Positions 1 to 11,135 of a stretch of 64,000 nucleotides of DNA are shown here, in pieces. Location: the NCBI GenBank assembly GCA_026874595.1, contig CM049320.1, positions 32,520,214-32,584,213 on the forward strand, in the 5' to 3' direction. Source of the DNA: Sipunculus nudus (lineage: Eukaryota; Annelida; Sipuncula; Golfingiida; Sipunculidae). Made by a program: the position numbers and the translations under genes. The notes under the pieces were generated by a model that worked only from the letters and a program-made list of their open reading frames with translations, made no database searches and was not told the DNA's origin. The first letter of the stretch is position 1. The number at the start of each line of letters is the position of its first letter.

Positions 1-125
1 AAGCAGTGTAGGTATTAAAAGACAGTAAGTGACGGAATGGTTTTCTTGTTATTCATTAAAATAAAGGAAATGCTATGTCCTGGTGAAAAATAATGCAACA
101 TTTATGTTTTTGTCAGTTCTTTAGG

Positions 126-832
126 GTAACACGTGGATGTCAACACACTACATCATCAGAGCAATATTACAGATCAACACACTACATCATCAGAGCAATA
201 TTACTGCAAGGCGCACTCGATGCTATTGAGAGAACAAAACTCGTCCATTCAGAAAGACTCTTTAATTTTGACTATCCAAACGCCAACAGGCAGTCCCACC
301 TTGGTCTGTTTCTTCCCCACCTGCAATATCAGTTCCTACCGAGGGACTTTTGTAATGAGAGAGTGAAGATTGTCTGTGTCGTAGGAAATGCAAAAGATGT
401 TGCCGTCTCCTATTTACACTTTCATAGATTAAATGTTGCATTTGGTCTTTGGTTTGGAATTCGGGATGTATTCGTCAATGCGTTTCTCTCAGGAAATACT
501 GTATACGGTAACTGGTTTAGTCAGCTAACAGCCTGCTTGGCTAAAAATCGTGAAGGAAATATCTTATTTGTGAAGTATGAAGACATGATTCAAATTGTCA
601 ACGTTGGATAGGAAAGATAGCAGCATTTTTCCGGTAAACTGCTTGATCGATCTGAATTAAAACTGCTTCTCCATATATTTCACCCCGGCATGGTTCCGGG
701 ATCCACATTTCTGGGAAAAGGAATCCTCGGCGACTGAATGACACTGTTTACAGAGGAACAGAGACGTCAAATGGACAAAAAAGTAAATGCGTATCAAAGA
801 TATTGGCTGTCACTTTTATGTAGTACATGAAA
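126..832 (+). pseudogene. Sulfotransferase exon 2, broken copy
   Basis: This is the second exon of a cytosolic sulfotransferase, the family that moves sulfate from PAPS to small hydroxyl or amine acceptors. It keeps a TTTAG acceptor, the PHLQYQFLPRDF region with the catalytic-type His, GNAKDVAVSYLHFH (3'-phosphate binding) and LFVKYEDM. It is dead for several reasons. A 34-bp tandem duplication lies just after the acceptor (about 139-206). One base is missing near 594, so the frame stops at TAG 609. About 20 codons are missing where the RIHHIVQF block should be (near 660). The Trp of the GDW motif is TGA (about 735). The first exon would lie before the window. The family identity is certain from alignment with the intact copies at 2365-3535 and 50963-57560. 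Confidence 0.88.
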
Positions 833-1033
833 AAAAGTTTGCCGGACAGCATATACTTTGTTTTCGAAATAAAATGGAAATATCTCAAATACTAAAATAA
901 TTGTATGCAAATAGGAGCGCAATTCCCATCTGATCTTATTGCTTTTTTCAAAAGCTGAAAAGATTTGTTCTATTTTTCACTTATTAAGGTTAATTTTTTA
1001 TCATTAAGAATCACGATTTAGACTTATTGTTGT
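833..1033. other. AT-rich spacer after the pseudogene
   Basis: Low-complexity AT-rich sequence. I see no gene or structured element. Confidence 0.5.
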
Positions 1034-1300
1034 TACGGAGTGACATAAAAGCGGACCGAACTGTATCGCTAGTGAAGCTTGCTTTTCTAGCAAAGCGGCT
1101 GAAACGCCAGACATGTGCGCCACCGACATGAGTTCGAATCTTGGACAGGCCCAATATTTTCCCCTGAGCAATTTCCGGATGTGTGACTCATGGGATAGTC
1201 TTGTACTGGTAGAAGAACGCTCTTAAGAGGGGGTGGGTTACAGGGTGACATAAGAGCGTAGCAAAGCTTTTCTAGCGAAGCGGTCTTTAAATATGTGTGA
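1034..1300 (+). repeat. tRNA-derived SINE-like repeat
   Basis: An A-box-like TAGCAAAGCGG (1088-1098) is followed 33 bp later by a B-box-like AGTTCGAATC (1131-1140), the internal RNA polymerase III promoter of tRNA genes and tRNA-derived SINEs. There is no cloverleaf or anticodon stem, so it is not a tRNA gene. A head segment (GTGACATAARAGCG, then a second A-box TAGCGAAGCGG at 1273-1283) recurs about 190 bp downstream, which suggests two heads in tandem or a partial duplication. The family is unknown to me. Confidence 0.5.
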
Positions 1301-2364
1301 CCCTTGTTTTAACTACGCCAGTGAACAATAATTTTCCAGTTCCTTATTATCATTGTAACTGAAGTACATTATCATACATTCTTTCATTTTCATACTGTAA
1401 TTTTCCTTTACATCTATTCAATCAGCTGAATTCATCTTGGACATATTTACTCTTTCAGTTTCCAGGCCCGGAAAGCGGACTGTAATATTATCGATAGTTT
1501 TAGTATAATAGTTTATAGAATATTTCAAGCATAGCCTTTTAACATTTTCAGTGGTGCTGCTTTAAATGTATTGAGCAATTCCTTTGGCCATTTTCCCTGT
1601 TCTGTATCTGCAACATTGCGTGTTTAAATTGAAAAGTATACTCAGTCTCTAGGAGTGAATTACTATTGTCTAAATATTTGTATTGATTTAATGTTTGATC
1701 AGTGTATCTCTTTTCCAAGTTGCACTCTGAAGTGTAATCAAAGCTGTAAGTATTACACTCGAAGAATTTAACAAACTAACAGTTTGTGGTATTGAATATA
1801 TTCGTTCCTTTTCTCGCTGATTTTAAGAAAATACCTCACTCGAAATGTCATCTCTGACTTTTATTGCTTAATGAGTTATTCTTAGTCATCGGTAAATAAT
1901 TATCATTCACTTTTAGTTTAACATTTTCTTCAGTTTTAACCGAGCAGCAATTAAATTGTTGTCGCGCAGATGAATTATAATATTCGACCACCAACGTTCT
2001 CCCTTCTATAAAAACGTCCTCAGACATTGAAATTAAATTGTATTTAGTTGTCAGTGTGTATGCATATATTCATACTGTATAGTTGTGTTTTCCCCTAAAT
2101 TAGGATACTGAATATTGAAAAGCAATGAAAAAACTCATTTGATGTAAATTTAATCTTCATGGATAACCTTTGGAATTTTAGCCAAATTCAACAATCGGCA
2201 CAACATAAATACATATCCTTTTACTTACCCGTCAAATGCAAATGTGGAATAATCATATCATGAATTAGATTATAATGTGTTATGTCACTGCTTGTTCGTG
2301 TAAGCAAATATATCACAACTGTACAAAATTTTTCTTGGATACCCGGGCTTAAAGACTTCCCACA
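1301..2364. other. Intergenic sequence upstream of the intact sulfotransferase
   Basis: AT-rich and mostly unstructured. It should contain the promoter of the gene starting at 2365, but there is no convincing TATA box at the expected distance and no resemblance to the promoter of the 50963 paralogue. I see no other gene. Confidence 0.4.
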
Positions 2365-3535
2365 ATGTCAGACGTGTGCGGCTGTGAATCTTCTCATGAA
2401 GTAAAAGATAGCCATTTTGTGGAAGGCATCCGTTATCTTGCTGATACAAAACCGGAATATCTTGAAGAAATAAGAGCATTTGAAGTTTGCGATGGAGATA
2501 TATATTTGTGTGGATATCCGAAATCAGGTGTAGTATTCATTGACATTATGTATTGCACTTGAATATATCATTATTACTACCTTTTGTTACCATCTTTATT
2601 TTGGAAAATCCATATGCGTAGATAATTTCGTGAAAGGTAATTGTGAAATACACATTATAGTATGAATAACAAGTTATAGGTTAGTAAATATACAAAACAT
2701 TGAACATTACAAGCGTAGAGACTATTGTGGATTTATAGAGTGTTTAACTTGTTTGACAAATATTTCTTATCTTTAAGACCCGCAATAGCGCCCATTCCAA
2801 GTCTCAGGGTTTTACTTTATTTCAGGTAATCATTGGCTGTCAACCATCATCAGGGCGGTATTGCAGCAAAACAACCTCGATAATTTTGTGAGTACAAAAA
2901 TTCTACATGCAGAAGACATGCTTCATTTCAACTTTCCAATCGCCAGCAAGAAAACGCACCCGGGTCTTTATTTGTGTCATCTGCAATACCAACACCTTCC
3001 GCAGGACCTATCTAAAAAGAGAGCTAAGATTGTGTACATAGCGCGCAACGCAAAGGATGTTGCCGTTTCTTACTACCACTTTCATAAAGTAAATACACGC
3101 TTTCATCAGTGGAATGGAAGTTGGGACGGGTATTTTAGTGCATTCCTGTCAGGCGACGTCGTTTTCGGCAGCTGGTTTGAACACCTGCGTTCCTACTGGA
3201 TTCATCGTCAAGAAGCAGATATATTGTTCGTGAAGTATGAGGACATGATACAAAACTGTCGCTTATGTATTGGGAAGATAGCAGGGTTTTTAGAACGGCC
3301 GCTTGATCCCGACAATTTGGATCGAATTCACCATATCGTTCAATTTAATAATATGAAAATGAATGATAACTTAAATCCCGGTGTCGGTCACATGTTTCTC
3401 CCAGGCGGCGAATCGATGAGGAAAGGCATCGTCGGAGACTGGAAGACAATGTTTACAGAGGAACAAAAACGTGAAGTAGAAAAAAAAGTAAATTATCTGT
3501 GCAAAGATATCGGCTGTGACCTTTATGATGAGTAA
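2365..3535 (+). CDS. Cytosolic sulfotransferase, intact, two exons
   Basis: Join 2365..2527 and 2826..3535, 290 aa, the usual length for cytosolic SULTs. The intron (298 bp, GT 2528, AG 2825) is phase 1 and interrupts the PAPS 5'-phosphosulfate loop, which reads YPKSGNHW after splicing (residues 51-58). The catalytic His is in LCHLQ (about residue 106). RNAKDVAVSYYHF (about 128-140) and RKGIVGDWKT near the C-terminus form the 3'-phosphate site. There is no signal peptide or membrane segment, as expected for a soluble enzyme. The start ATG gives an N-terminus that aligns with the paralogue at 50963. An AATAAA at 3788 is a plausible polyadenylation signal. The natural acceptor is unknown. Phenols, steroids or amines are all possible from the family. 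Confidence 0.92.
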
Positions 3536-4825
3536 ACCAATTCGGCAATCCAGAAACAATATACAGCCGGTTCCACATAATTAAGAGCTGGTTTATTGAA
3601 ATTTCTGTTTAAATTATTCAATTTTCGAAATTCAACAACATTTTCCATTTTTTATGTATTAAATTCGCCGTTGAATTTAAATATTTATAATCGACAATTG
3701 TTTACATTTCTGAAAATGAGGTTCAAGCCTGGACTAATTGAAACCCACCGCCGGTGAGGTCTATAATTACCCCTGCCCTTTGTCTTTAATAAAGCAAGGG
3801 CGACTTGCAAGAACTCAAACGAGCTTACTGGAATCCTTGGACTATGTTGTTTATCACATCCCGGATTGATCTAGGGTTAAACAAAGTGAAATAACTAACT
3901 CCAACTTACTCACCACCCCTGACTGCGCATGTTATTTACATACAAGTGCATACACTACTATTAGGACACCTATTGATTGTACTCCTCATTGCGGAATCAT
4001 GGTTTGCAACAAAGAAATATATTTTTTAAGATACATATAAAGTGACTTGATGTAACGTTTTACGTTAATTTAAGTTTACATGATTACTAATGTCTTGATA
4101 ATCACTCGCTTAATTTGCATTTAACTTGACCAACCCTACTGGATAGTTACTGTCAAATGGGAAATCAACGGTGAATTACTTATTTTGTTTAGCGGACAAG
4201 ATTCTGGGAAAACTATCAATCTTTTCAATAAAGGATTTTGCATATGCATGTTCTATGAATGTGTAACCCTCTGTTAATACACAAAGACGGGTTAATTATC
4301 AGCAAAATAATTCCTGTAACCTGCAACACAGTTTTGTATTAATATCTAATATGTTAAACCTTTTGGGAAATCCTATGTATCTGGGCTAGTAAAAATACTC
4401 ATTGTAATACAGCCAAGCTTACTTGCATGGTCCACCTAACACTACGTGTCCTGTATGTTTTAATAATTAGAAACAGTTTAAGACGAGCACAGAATAATCG
4501 TTGATCTAATTCCTGGTAGACCTTCTTTTGGGCTAGGGCCAAGAAACTTTACCTCCTTTGGTGTTTGAGATCTCCACATTTTGGAATTTACTGCCATGAC
4601 TGAGGGAAAAAAGAGGACAATGAAGATGCACGTTGTGCGAAACAGTATAGAATGATGAATGTGTGAAATCGTTTCCGTCTTTGTTACAGAAAAGAAGAAA
4701 AAGGCAGTTTCTAGAATATATTTGTATCATCAGTATTTTTCAAAAAGTTTTAAGAATTTTTCAGCGTTCAAAAGTTTTTGTTTTATTTTTAGTCCAAACA
4801 TCATTGTTCATAATAAAAAAAATAA
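3536..4825. other. 3' flank of the sulfotransferase and spacer
   Basis: The first 270 bp are the 3' UTR with a likely polyadenylation signal (3788-3793), and this part is duplicated at 4826-5165. From 3810 to 4825 the sequence is AT-rich and I find no gene. Confidence 0.5.
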
Positions 4826-5165
4826 TGAGCTGTGCCAAAACATCGGCTTTGACTTTTATAATGAATTAACCAATCTGACAATCCAAGAACAATATACAAC
4901 CGGTTCCACTCAATTGAGATCTGGTCAATTTTAACTTTTTGCTTAAATTAATTTTTATCCCTTATCTATCTATTATCTATCAAATTCGCCGTTTAATTGA
5001 AACAGTAAAAATCAAAATGTTCAGATATTTGAAGCTAAACTTCTGAAAATGAGGTTCAATCCTCGGTTTATTTAAACACACTTCCGGCGAAGTTGTAAAT
5101 AACTCCTGCCCTTGTGGTCCGGACGGTTATCCGGATAATACACAAGCATGGGCGACTTACGATAC
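4826..5165 (+). pseudogene. Isolated duplicate of a sulfotransferase 3' end
   Basis: The sequence matches the last codons and 3' UTR of the gene ending at 3535. A CQNIGFDFYNE-like C-terminus is followed by TAA (4866-4868), then AACAATATACAACCGGTTCCAC and GAAAATGAGGTTCAA blocks in the same order and spacing as at 3558-3725. Nothing upstream resembles the rest of exon 2, so only the tail was duplicated or the body has been lost. Confidence 0.75.
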
Positions 5166-5479
5166 ATCATTCCGTGATGCATTAAAGGATGGTTTTACTT
5201 CCTTTTGAGTAGTTATACTGAATATCTATGGTCTGTTTTACCCTGCTCACACAGTACCGGACGATACTTGCTTCCTTTTCACTTACCAGAAACGATGCCA
5301 GTTTGACAACTTCTTCCCCTTTGGTGGAAGTTTATTACCATTAAAAAAGGAACAATGTAAGTATCTAGATTCAGTTTTATACTTCAGTTTGATCAGTAAA
5401 ATTGAAGTAGATAAATGGTCATTCTTAGAAGGTTTTTTTCCCCATTGCAATTTTATCTATTCCTTACTAAGAGATTTAA

Positions 5480-5920
5480 GAGGAACATTTACCTGCAACA
5501 ATCTTTGAAATACAACGACAATCGTCAAAAGCAAAGCTCTCCTGTTACAGCGATCTATAGCTGCTCTTCGAAAAATAGAAATTTTCGAAAGTCTCAAAAG
5601 TCTATTGAAATTGCCCACCGAACAGGAAAAAGAAAGAATTGCGTTCACAGGCATATCATCGCCTAATTCCAGAGCCGACAATGAGAAATGGCTTGATAAA
5701 ATCACAAAAGCAGCAAAACCCCCAACGAAGCGGAAACCAAGCCTTCTTCGTAGAAGACCTCACAATAGAGGATTATCAACTAAAGAAGAGAACTCTCAGA
5801 CAAATGAGCCAGGCGCACACAGACCACAAGAAGGTGAGATTCTGGCGCGGCCGCTTGATTATCGACGGTAAACAAACACCAATTAAAGATTTAACACCTA
5901 CACATGGTTCTAAGGAATAA
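5480..5920 (+). pseudogene. Frameshifted coding remnant, possible retroelement ORF1
   Basis: A coding-looking stretch in two overlapping frames. One frame, from about 5505, contains LLQRSIAALRKIEIFESLK and continues to about 5780. The other, about 5700-5918, contains LTIEDYQLKKRTLRQMSQAH and RFWRGRLIIDGK and ends at TAA. The charged, coiled-coil-like start and the RGRLIIDGK ending resemble ORF1 proteins of LINEs, but I could not match a family. A frame change near 5700 and stops before 5505 argue against a working gene. Confidence 0.35.
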
Positions 5921-8509
5921 TCATGATGTAACATGGATCTTTCAAACGCCTATACAACTTTCTACATGCTTTTCCCGCCATTATGTCTGCAATCCATTGA
6001 GCGGAGCGACACCATGTGTTTAAAAACGGAACTACATAGTCCAATATTTACAAGTGGCGGCACCTAAGAGCGCAATTATAAACTTTCATTATTGTTTATA
6101 CGAGACTTTTTACCCCTGGATAGGAGAGTTTTTTGCGGTATATTATCACGTACACAGAACTGTTGTGTATGACCAAAAAAAAGTTGAATTTGTTAATTCT
6201 GTACAGTGTACGAGAACACCGAATAGTTATCAGTGCCAAACAAAGTAAGTTTACATGAATCACATCTCTGTCTAGTATCATCATCTCAGCTGGTCAGAAA
6301 AGACAATCGAACTGTTCAAACAGTTATTAGTGAACATTGTCATATTACAAAAATATTAATAGTATTTAAAATATGTGTTTCTGTGTTTTACCTTTTAAAA
6401 ATCGCTTACCGGTGCTGATACTAAATGATAGTGATATTCGATAGTGACACATTGTGTTTGTCATATAATTATCGCAATCGCATGTTACGTGACATGTACC
6501 TTTTAACTTACAACAAAAAGTGGTCTAATTCTTAGAAATAACTATGTGAAGAAGCCTCTTGTGTGTACTTAGTTCAACAACTGGCATTGTCCCACGACTT
6601 CATGTCCTTTTAATTATTAACCGGCTATTAATATTATATTCATGAGGTAGCTATATTCAAATTCTTCTGTAGTAACTGATATATCCTGGCAAATCTGGAA
6701 TACACATGCATCTTGGTATTAGCCTAATTAGGGGCCACTCTCAGCTGAGCTGATTATACTTAATTTTAAGATATTCTGTATTTTAATACTTCAAACTTAC
6801 CCAACCAGATTTGCACAAGGGCACAATGTATATTTTCATATATGCGCATATAATTCTGTATATATGTGTGTATGTGTATTTATATATGGTATTCCTTTAT
6901 ACATGTATATATATATGTAACCACGAACAAGAATATATCTCTCTGACTGGTACAAGTTTCATGGGAAATGTGTGTAAACTGCCTGCTTGGTTCAGATTTT
7001 AACTTGTTTTTTTTTTATCTAAAAATAATAAATGCATGTATTTAGCAAGACACTGTCTATAATATGTTATCTTTATAATTAAAATGTACTTACAAGTGAC
7101 CATTTAGGAAGGATTTATAATATAACATAAAATTATATGATTGAGAACCAAAATACTGGCTGACAGTAGACTACATTCTATTAGTTGGCCATAAAAAAAA
7201 CACTGAAATTGATTTGTTCGTGATCGTTTTTGACTCAGTCATATCAAAACACTATATTCTCACACGCTCTGCTGCTGTACATTAGTTGTGGATTTCGCAA
7301 AAAGTGATGTATCCTATTTTACCATCTTAATTCAATCATTATTTTTTATTTTTTATCGAATCAAGCTTACTCGCTGTATATGTGCATCCAGCTGAACATT
7401 AGTGTTCAGCCTATGATTTTTGGTATTTGACAATATGTGAATATATGTCATGTGTAGTATCTAAGAATAATATCAGGTACAAAAAGAGAATTGCCAAAAG
7501 GAATTTAAAGGGATATTTTGATCGCGTCTGCTTAAAATTATCTTTACCATGTGGTTTCTGGTGAAGATTATAGCTTAGTCTTTCTACACCACAAAAAAAA
7601 TTATTATTGCTGTAGTTGTCAATTTTGTTATTTAGTCCATAACCTTATTAATGTAATTCACAGTTATGGTATTCCTTGATATGCATTCACTATCCATATG
7701 ATAGATGCAAGTGTCAACTTTTTGCATTTGGTTGTTCTGCAATATGCTTGATTGTATGCAGGCCACATACGGAAATCTTTAAATATATAAAAGTTTAAAA
7801 ATACCTATTATTTATGTCTAAATATGAAATGATATCACTAAACAATCTCAATAATGATATTCAAGGTTTAATTACTGTTAAGGTGGTAAAAACCTTATGT
7901 TTATATTAAGCACAGATTCATAGAATTTATATCCATTCCAGATTTCAGAATTGAGCAGTCGGTAAAATGTATAAATAAAGCCTGCATGGGGGCAAACCCA
8001 CACATTTCTTTGCCTTATCTGATAGATCGCTGTCAGTTTTTTCTTTGCTTGTATAGTCTGCACTCAAATTGTTTGCTGTTGTGCGACCATGCCTCTGAAA
8101 GAGCTCTCCTTGTAGGAGAAAGTGGCGTTAATAAAGGCGGCAACACCAGGACGCAGTCAGCACCAACTGGATCAGCAGTTTAGCGTCAGTAAAACTTAAG
8201 TGCACGCAATATATACTCAAGCGGAAGGCTAAATATATGACAGCCATGTGTTATGTTCAATATGTATTCAGTAATTTGTCATCGTATTGCCTCTAGTGTA
8301 ATTATGTGTTAAATATCAGTCACTACGTAAGTGTATATATGTATATTAATTTTTATCATGAATAAATTTATAAAATAATTTTGTTTTCTTTTGTTTGCTA
8401 CACCAAAAAAAAACATTCAAAATAAGGGCCAGTTGAGTAAAATATTTTGTTATAATTCACATTAAAGATATGCAATTTATAACACATTAAACATCAGCGT
8501 GTTATATGC
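5921..8509. other. AT-rich intergenic sequence
   Basis: I find no convincing gene. The sequence is AT-rich with short TA/TG runs (about 6830-6920). The missing 3' exons of the methyltransferase at 8722-10637 should lie here or further left if that gene is complete, but no exon continuing its C-terminal half could be recognised. Confidence 0.45.
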
Positions 8510-8602
8510 GACCAAGGTAAGAGTTTCACAAATACGACCACCCCCAAATTACGACCACTTTGCTCAGTCCTCATGGTGGTCGTAATTGTGGGGTTCTACT
8601 GA
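8510..8602 (-). repeat. pogo/Tc1-like transposon end
   Basis: The right edge reads, on the minus strand, CAGTAGAACCCCACAATTAC followed by GACCACC. An inverted partner (ACGACCACCCCCAAATTACG, about 8535-8555) lies just inside it. CAGTRGAACC at the tip is shared with the ends at 11138 and 33850. It looks like a short terminal piece of a pogo-type element. No transposase is attached. Confidence 0.45.
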
Positions 8603-8721
8603 AGTTCATTTAGTAACACTGGATGAGAGTAATAATCAAGCGAATAGTAAATTCGTCTGCTAGTCAGACGTAAGTTTTATTTAATGTCGCTAATAATAGT
8701 TGAGGACTGTCATTTCGTTAC

Positions 8722-8973
8722 CTCGAAGCTTATCCAGTTCTTCCAACGAGGGCATCCAATAATTGTTTTCATGATGGCAGCTGTGTAACGGTAGGGTTCA
8801 TAAAATAAAGGAAATAGTAACATGACCCTTCCACCTGGAATAAGGAGCCAGTTGATGTTATCAAGAGCACATTCCATGTCACTAACCCAATGAAGCGCGA
8901 AAAAGGACGTGGCACAGGAAAAGTTAGATTTGTACGCGGAGTTGTCTTGAAGGTTGCGATCCTGAAATAATAA

Positions 8974-9033
<60 letters not shown>

Positions 9034-10637
9034 CGAGAGAGAGAGAAAAAAACAGTCATGTGATTGGAACGCAATCATCGAATCTCAGAACCTATGCTTT
9101 TTTTCGAGGTTGTGTGCTTAGTCCTCTTTCCTTATCATTGCGCCACCTACGAAGAATCATATACATAAACTAAACATTAACAGTTGCTTGTTTCACAGTA
9201 ATGACTTTTACTCATTCCACATGATTCATTCCTATAGAATTTAATAACAATATACTTAATCTCTTTGGCTGAAGGTAGTTATCAAACTAGAATTTTGTGG
9301 CGTCGGAAATGCCAGAGTATCCTCATACAAGACATACCCCTTGTTTTGAAGCATATATTGACATGCTACAAGTTCATATTAAAAAAGGTTAATATTTGAA
9401 ACAATATGTGTATCATAATTGAATAAAACTTCTGCAATATTTCGAAAGATATGGAGTTAAAAAATATAATTCAGCTAATTTGATCTTGAAGACCTATGTA
9501 AAGGTCGCTAGTTTTCAATCCTGTAGAAAAATTGGTGTGTCGTATTTGAAGAAAACACATCGCACTATTTTGTTTACCAAAAATTGTATTTCCGCACATA
9601 AGGCCTTGAATACCAAGGTCAAGTTCACAGTTTTCAAACATATACGAGTTTTTGGTGGAAATAATTTGTATGTGTATCTGTGAGAGGAATATGCAGTTCA
9701 TCGAAATTATGAGCTCCGCCATTATCCTTGATCTTGAAAAAATTGAACAAAAATGTCAAAGTCAAGGTCAATGTTTTACAGAATCAGTTGTCGGATGGCC
9801 TTGTAACGCAATGACATTAACCTTGATCTTAAAGGTCAACTTTCTATCCGACATCTTTCAAGTTGGTTTTCTGAAAAATTCTTCCATGTACTTGAGAAAT
9901 ACTTGTTTGTTTTTGACTTAATATGGAAATATTCAAGGTAAAGCCACTCTCATAATAAGGTCATATCCCAAATCTCAACAAGTTTTATTTTCTGACGCAT
10001 ATCTATGCATATGTAAAATATAGTTGCGCCACGATTCTCATGCGCAAGACAAACCAATCCATGTTCATCAGAAAACCAGTTCCCGTCCAATCAAAGTTTC
10101 TTGAAAAAATTATGATTTTTGGGGTTATAAAAAATGTACCAATTTTAATTCAAATTGTAGGCCATCTTTTCGTTCTGAAAGCCATGAACCAATTTTAAAT
10201 AGGCTTCCTTCTCTCATCCATTTCTATGCAGATGTCAAGTTTGATACATATCCGTGAGATTTTTTTCTTATCTCACTTGCAAGAAAAAATGCTAAAAAAC
10301 CATAGTAAATCCGGATTCCTGTCTGCAAATAGAACTAATTACCAACCTGGATATCCATTCGTTCAGCCAAAATACGATCAGTCTCGTACTTCTGCTTGAC
10401 GTATTTTATCATGGATTCGCTCAAATCCACTGCGGTGAGATGGCACTTAAACTTCTGCTGCAGGTAAAAGCTTGTCTCTCCTGTCCCACAGCCGATATCA
10501 ATCACGTGATCATCCGGGCTTATGTTTGTGACATACCTGTCTATGGTGGATCTTCCGTATTCCGTCTGAGGCGTGTTTCCGGTAAGATAAGCCGTTGGAG
10601 GACGCTGCATGGCTCTTGAACTACTTGGACACAACAT
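8722..10637 (-). CDS. SAM-dependent methyltransferase, JHAMT-like, 3' exons not found
   Basis: Two exons on the minus strand, 10637..10347 (97 codons) and 8961..8722 (80 codons), both with phase 0 junctions and GT-AG signals (donor after MDIQ, acceptor TTATTTCAG, donor after SFE at 8721). The protein has the class I methyltransferase glycine motif VIDIGCGTGE (about residues 45-54), the acidic AVDLSESM (about 69-76) and FFALHWVSD in the second exon. Such an ALHWV block is typical of juvenile-hormone-acid-methyltransferase-like enzymes. IPGGRVMLLFP follows as the post-motif strand. Family members are usually 270-290 aa, so about 100 C-terminal residues are missing. Either further exons lie to the left unrecognised, or the gene is truncated. 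The substrate is unknown. The intron carries a repeat (9480-10260) and a TA microsatellite next to the acceptor. Confidence 0.8.
8978..9030. repeat. (TA)n microsatellite in the methyltransferase intron
   Basis: About 26 uninterrupted TA units. On the gene strand the array ends about 17 bp before the exon 2 splice acceptor (8962-8963), in the branch-point and polypyrimidine zone. Confidence 0.97.
9480..10260. repeat. Interspersed repeat with AAGGTCA motifs, intronic
   Basis: The segment is studded with AAGGTC/GACCTT words: AAAGGTCG near 9498, CCAAGGTCAAG near 9616, TCAAGGTCAATG near 9763, AAAGGTCAAC near 9831. The layout suggests a dispersed repeat in the intron of the methyltransferase gene. 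TCAAGGTCA is also the extended half-site bound by ERR/NR5A-type nuclear receptors, which may be coincidental. Confidence 0.4.
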
Positions 10638-11135
10638 AGTTTAGACACGTTACACCGATGCTAGAATTGTTTTTTATTTTTCCATGTATATTATATTCAT
10701 AGTCAGGGTCACGACAAACATATACGTGACATTATGTATGATTACATTGTTATTGCATAAAATGATAACTGGTTGCACAAAGATCACAAATCAAGGTGGC
10801 GACGACGCCTTCTTGTTGGTGAACAATTAAAACAATGGTAAAAAAAACAAGTGATTTTCAAGCTTTTACTTTTGATTTTTTTACGAGAGTTTATTAAACA
10901 TCGAGGGCCATTAAACAAAATTTCCGACAAAGAATGCTGATAATAAAGACTGATAATTGTTTTGCAAAAAGAGATACCAACTAATATTATTTATGTTTTC
11001 TCATTCTTAAGAAGTGGCAAAATAAATGTGTTTTAATATCATAATTTTTTAGTGCTATATATAATATAATATGTAATATTTGTATAACAATTACCATATA
11101 TAAATTGAGAAAATCTGCGTCACGTCATAAAATGG
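10638..11135. other. Upstream region of the methyltransferase
   Basis: AT-rich flank that should hold the promoter of the minus-strand gene starting at 10637. No clear core element stands out and there is no other gene. Confidence 0.4.

Noticed and set aside
1080-1150. tRNA gene at the A/B-box pair
   Set aside because: No acceptor or anticodon stem can be folded. Only the internal promoter words are present.
9003-9960. Additional methyltransferase exons inside the intron
   Set aside because: No open segment with splice sites continues the family motifs, and exons 1 and 2 join cleanly in phase 0.
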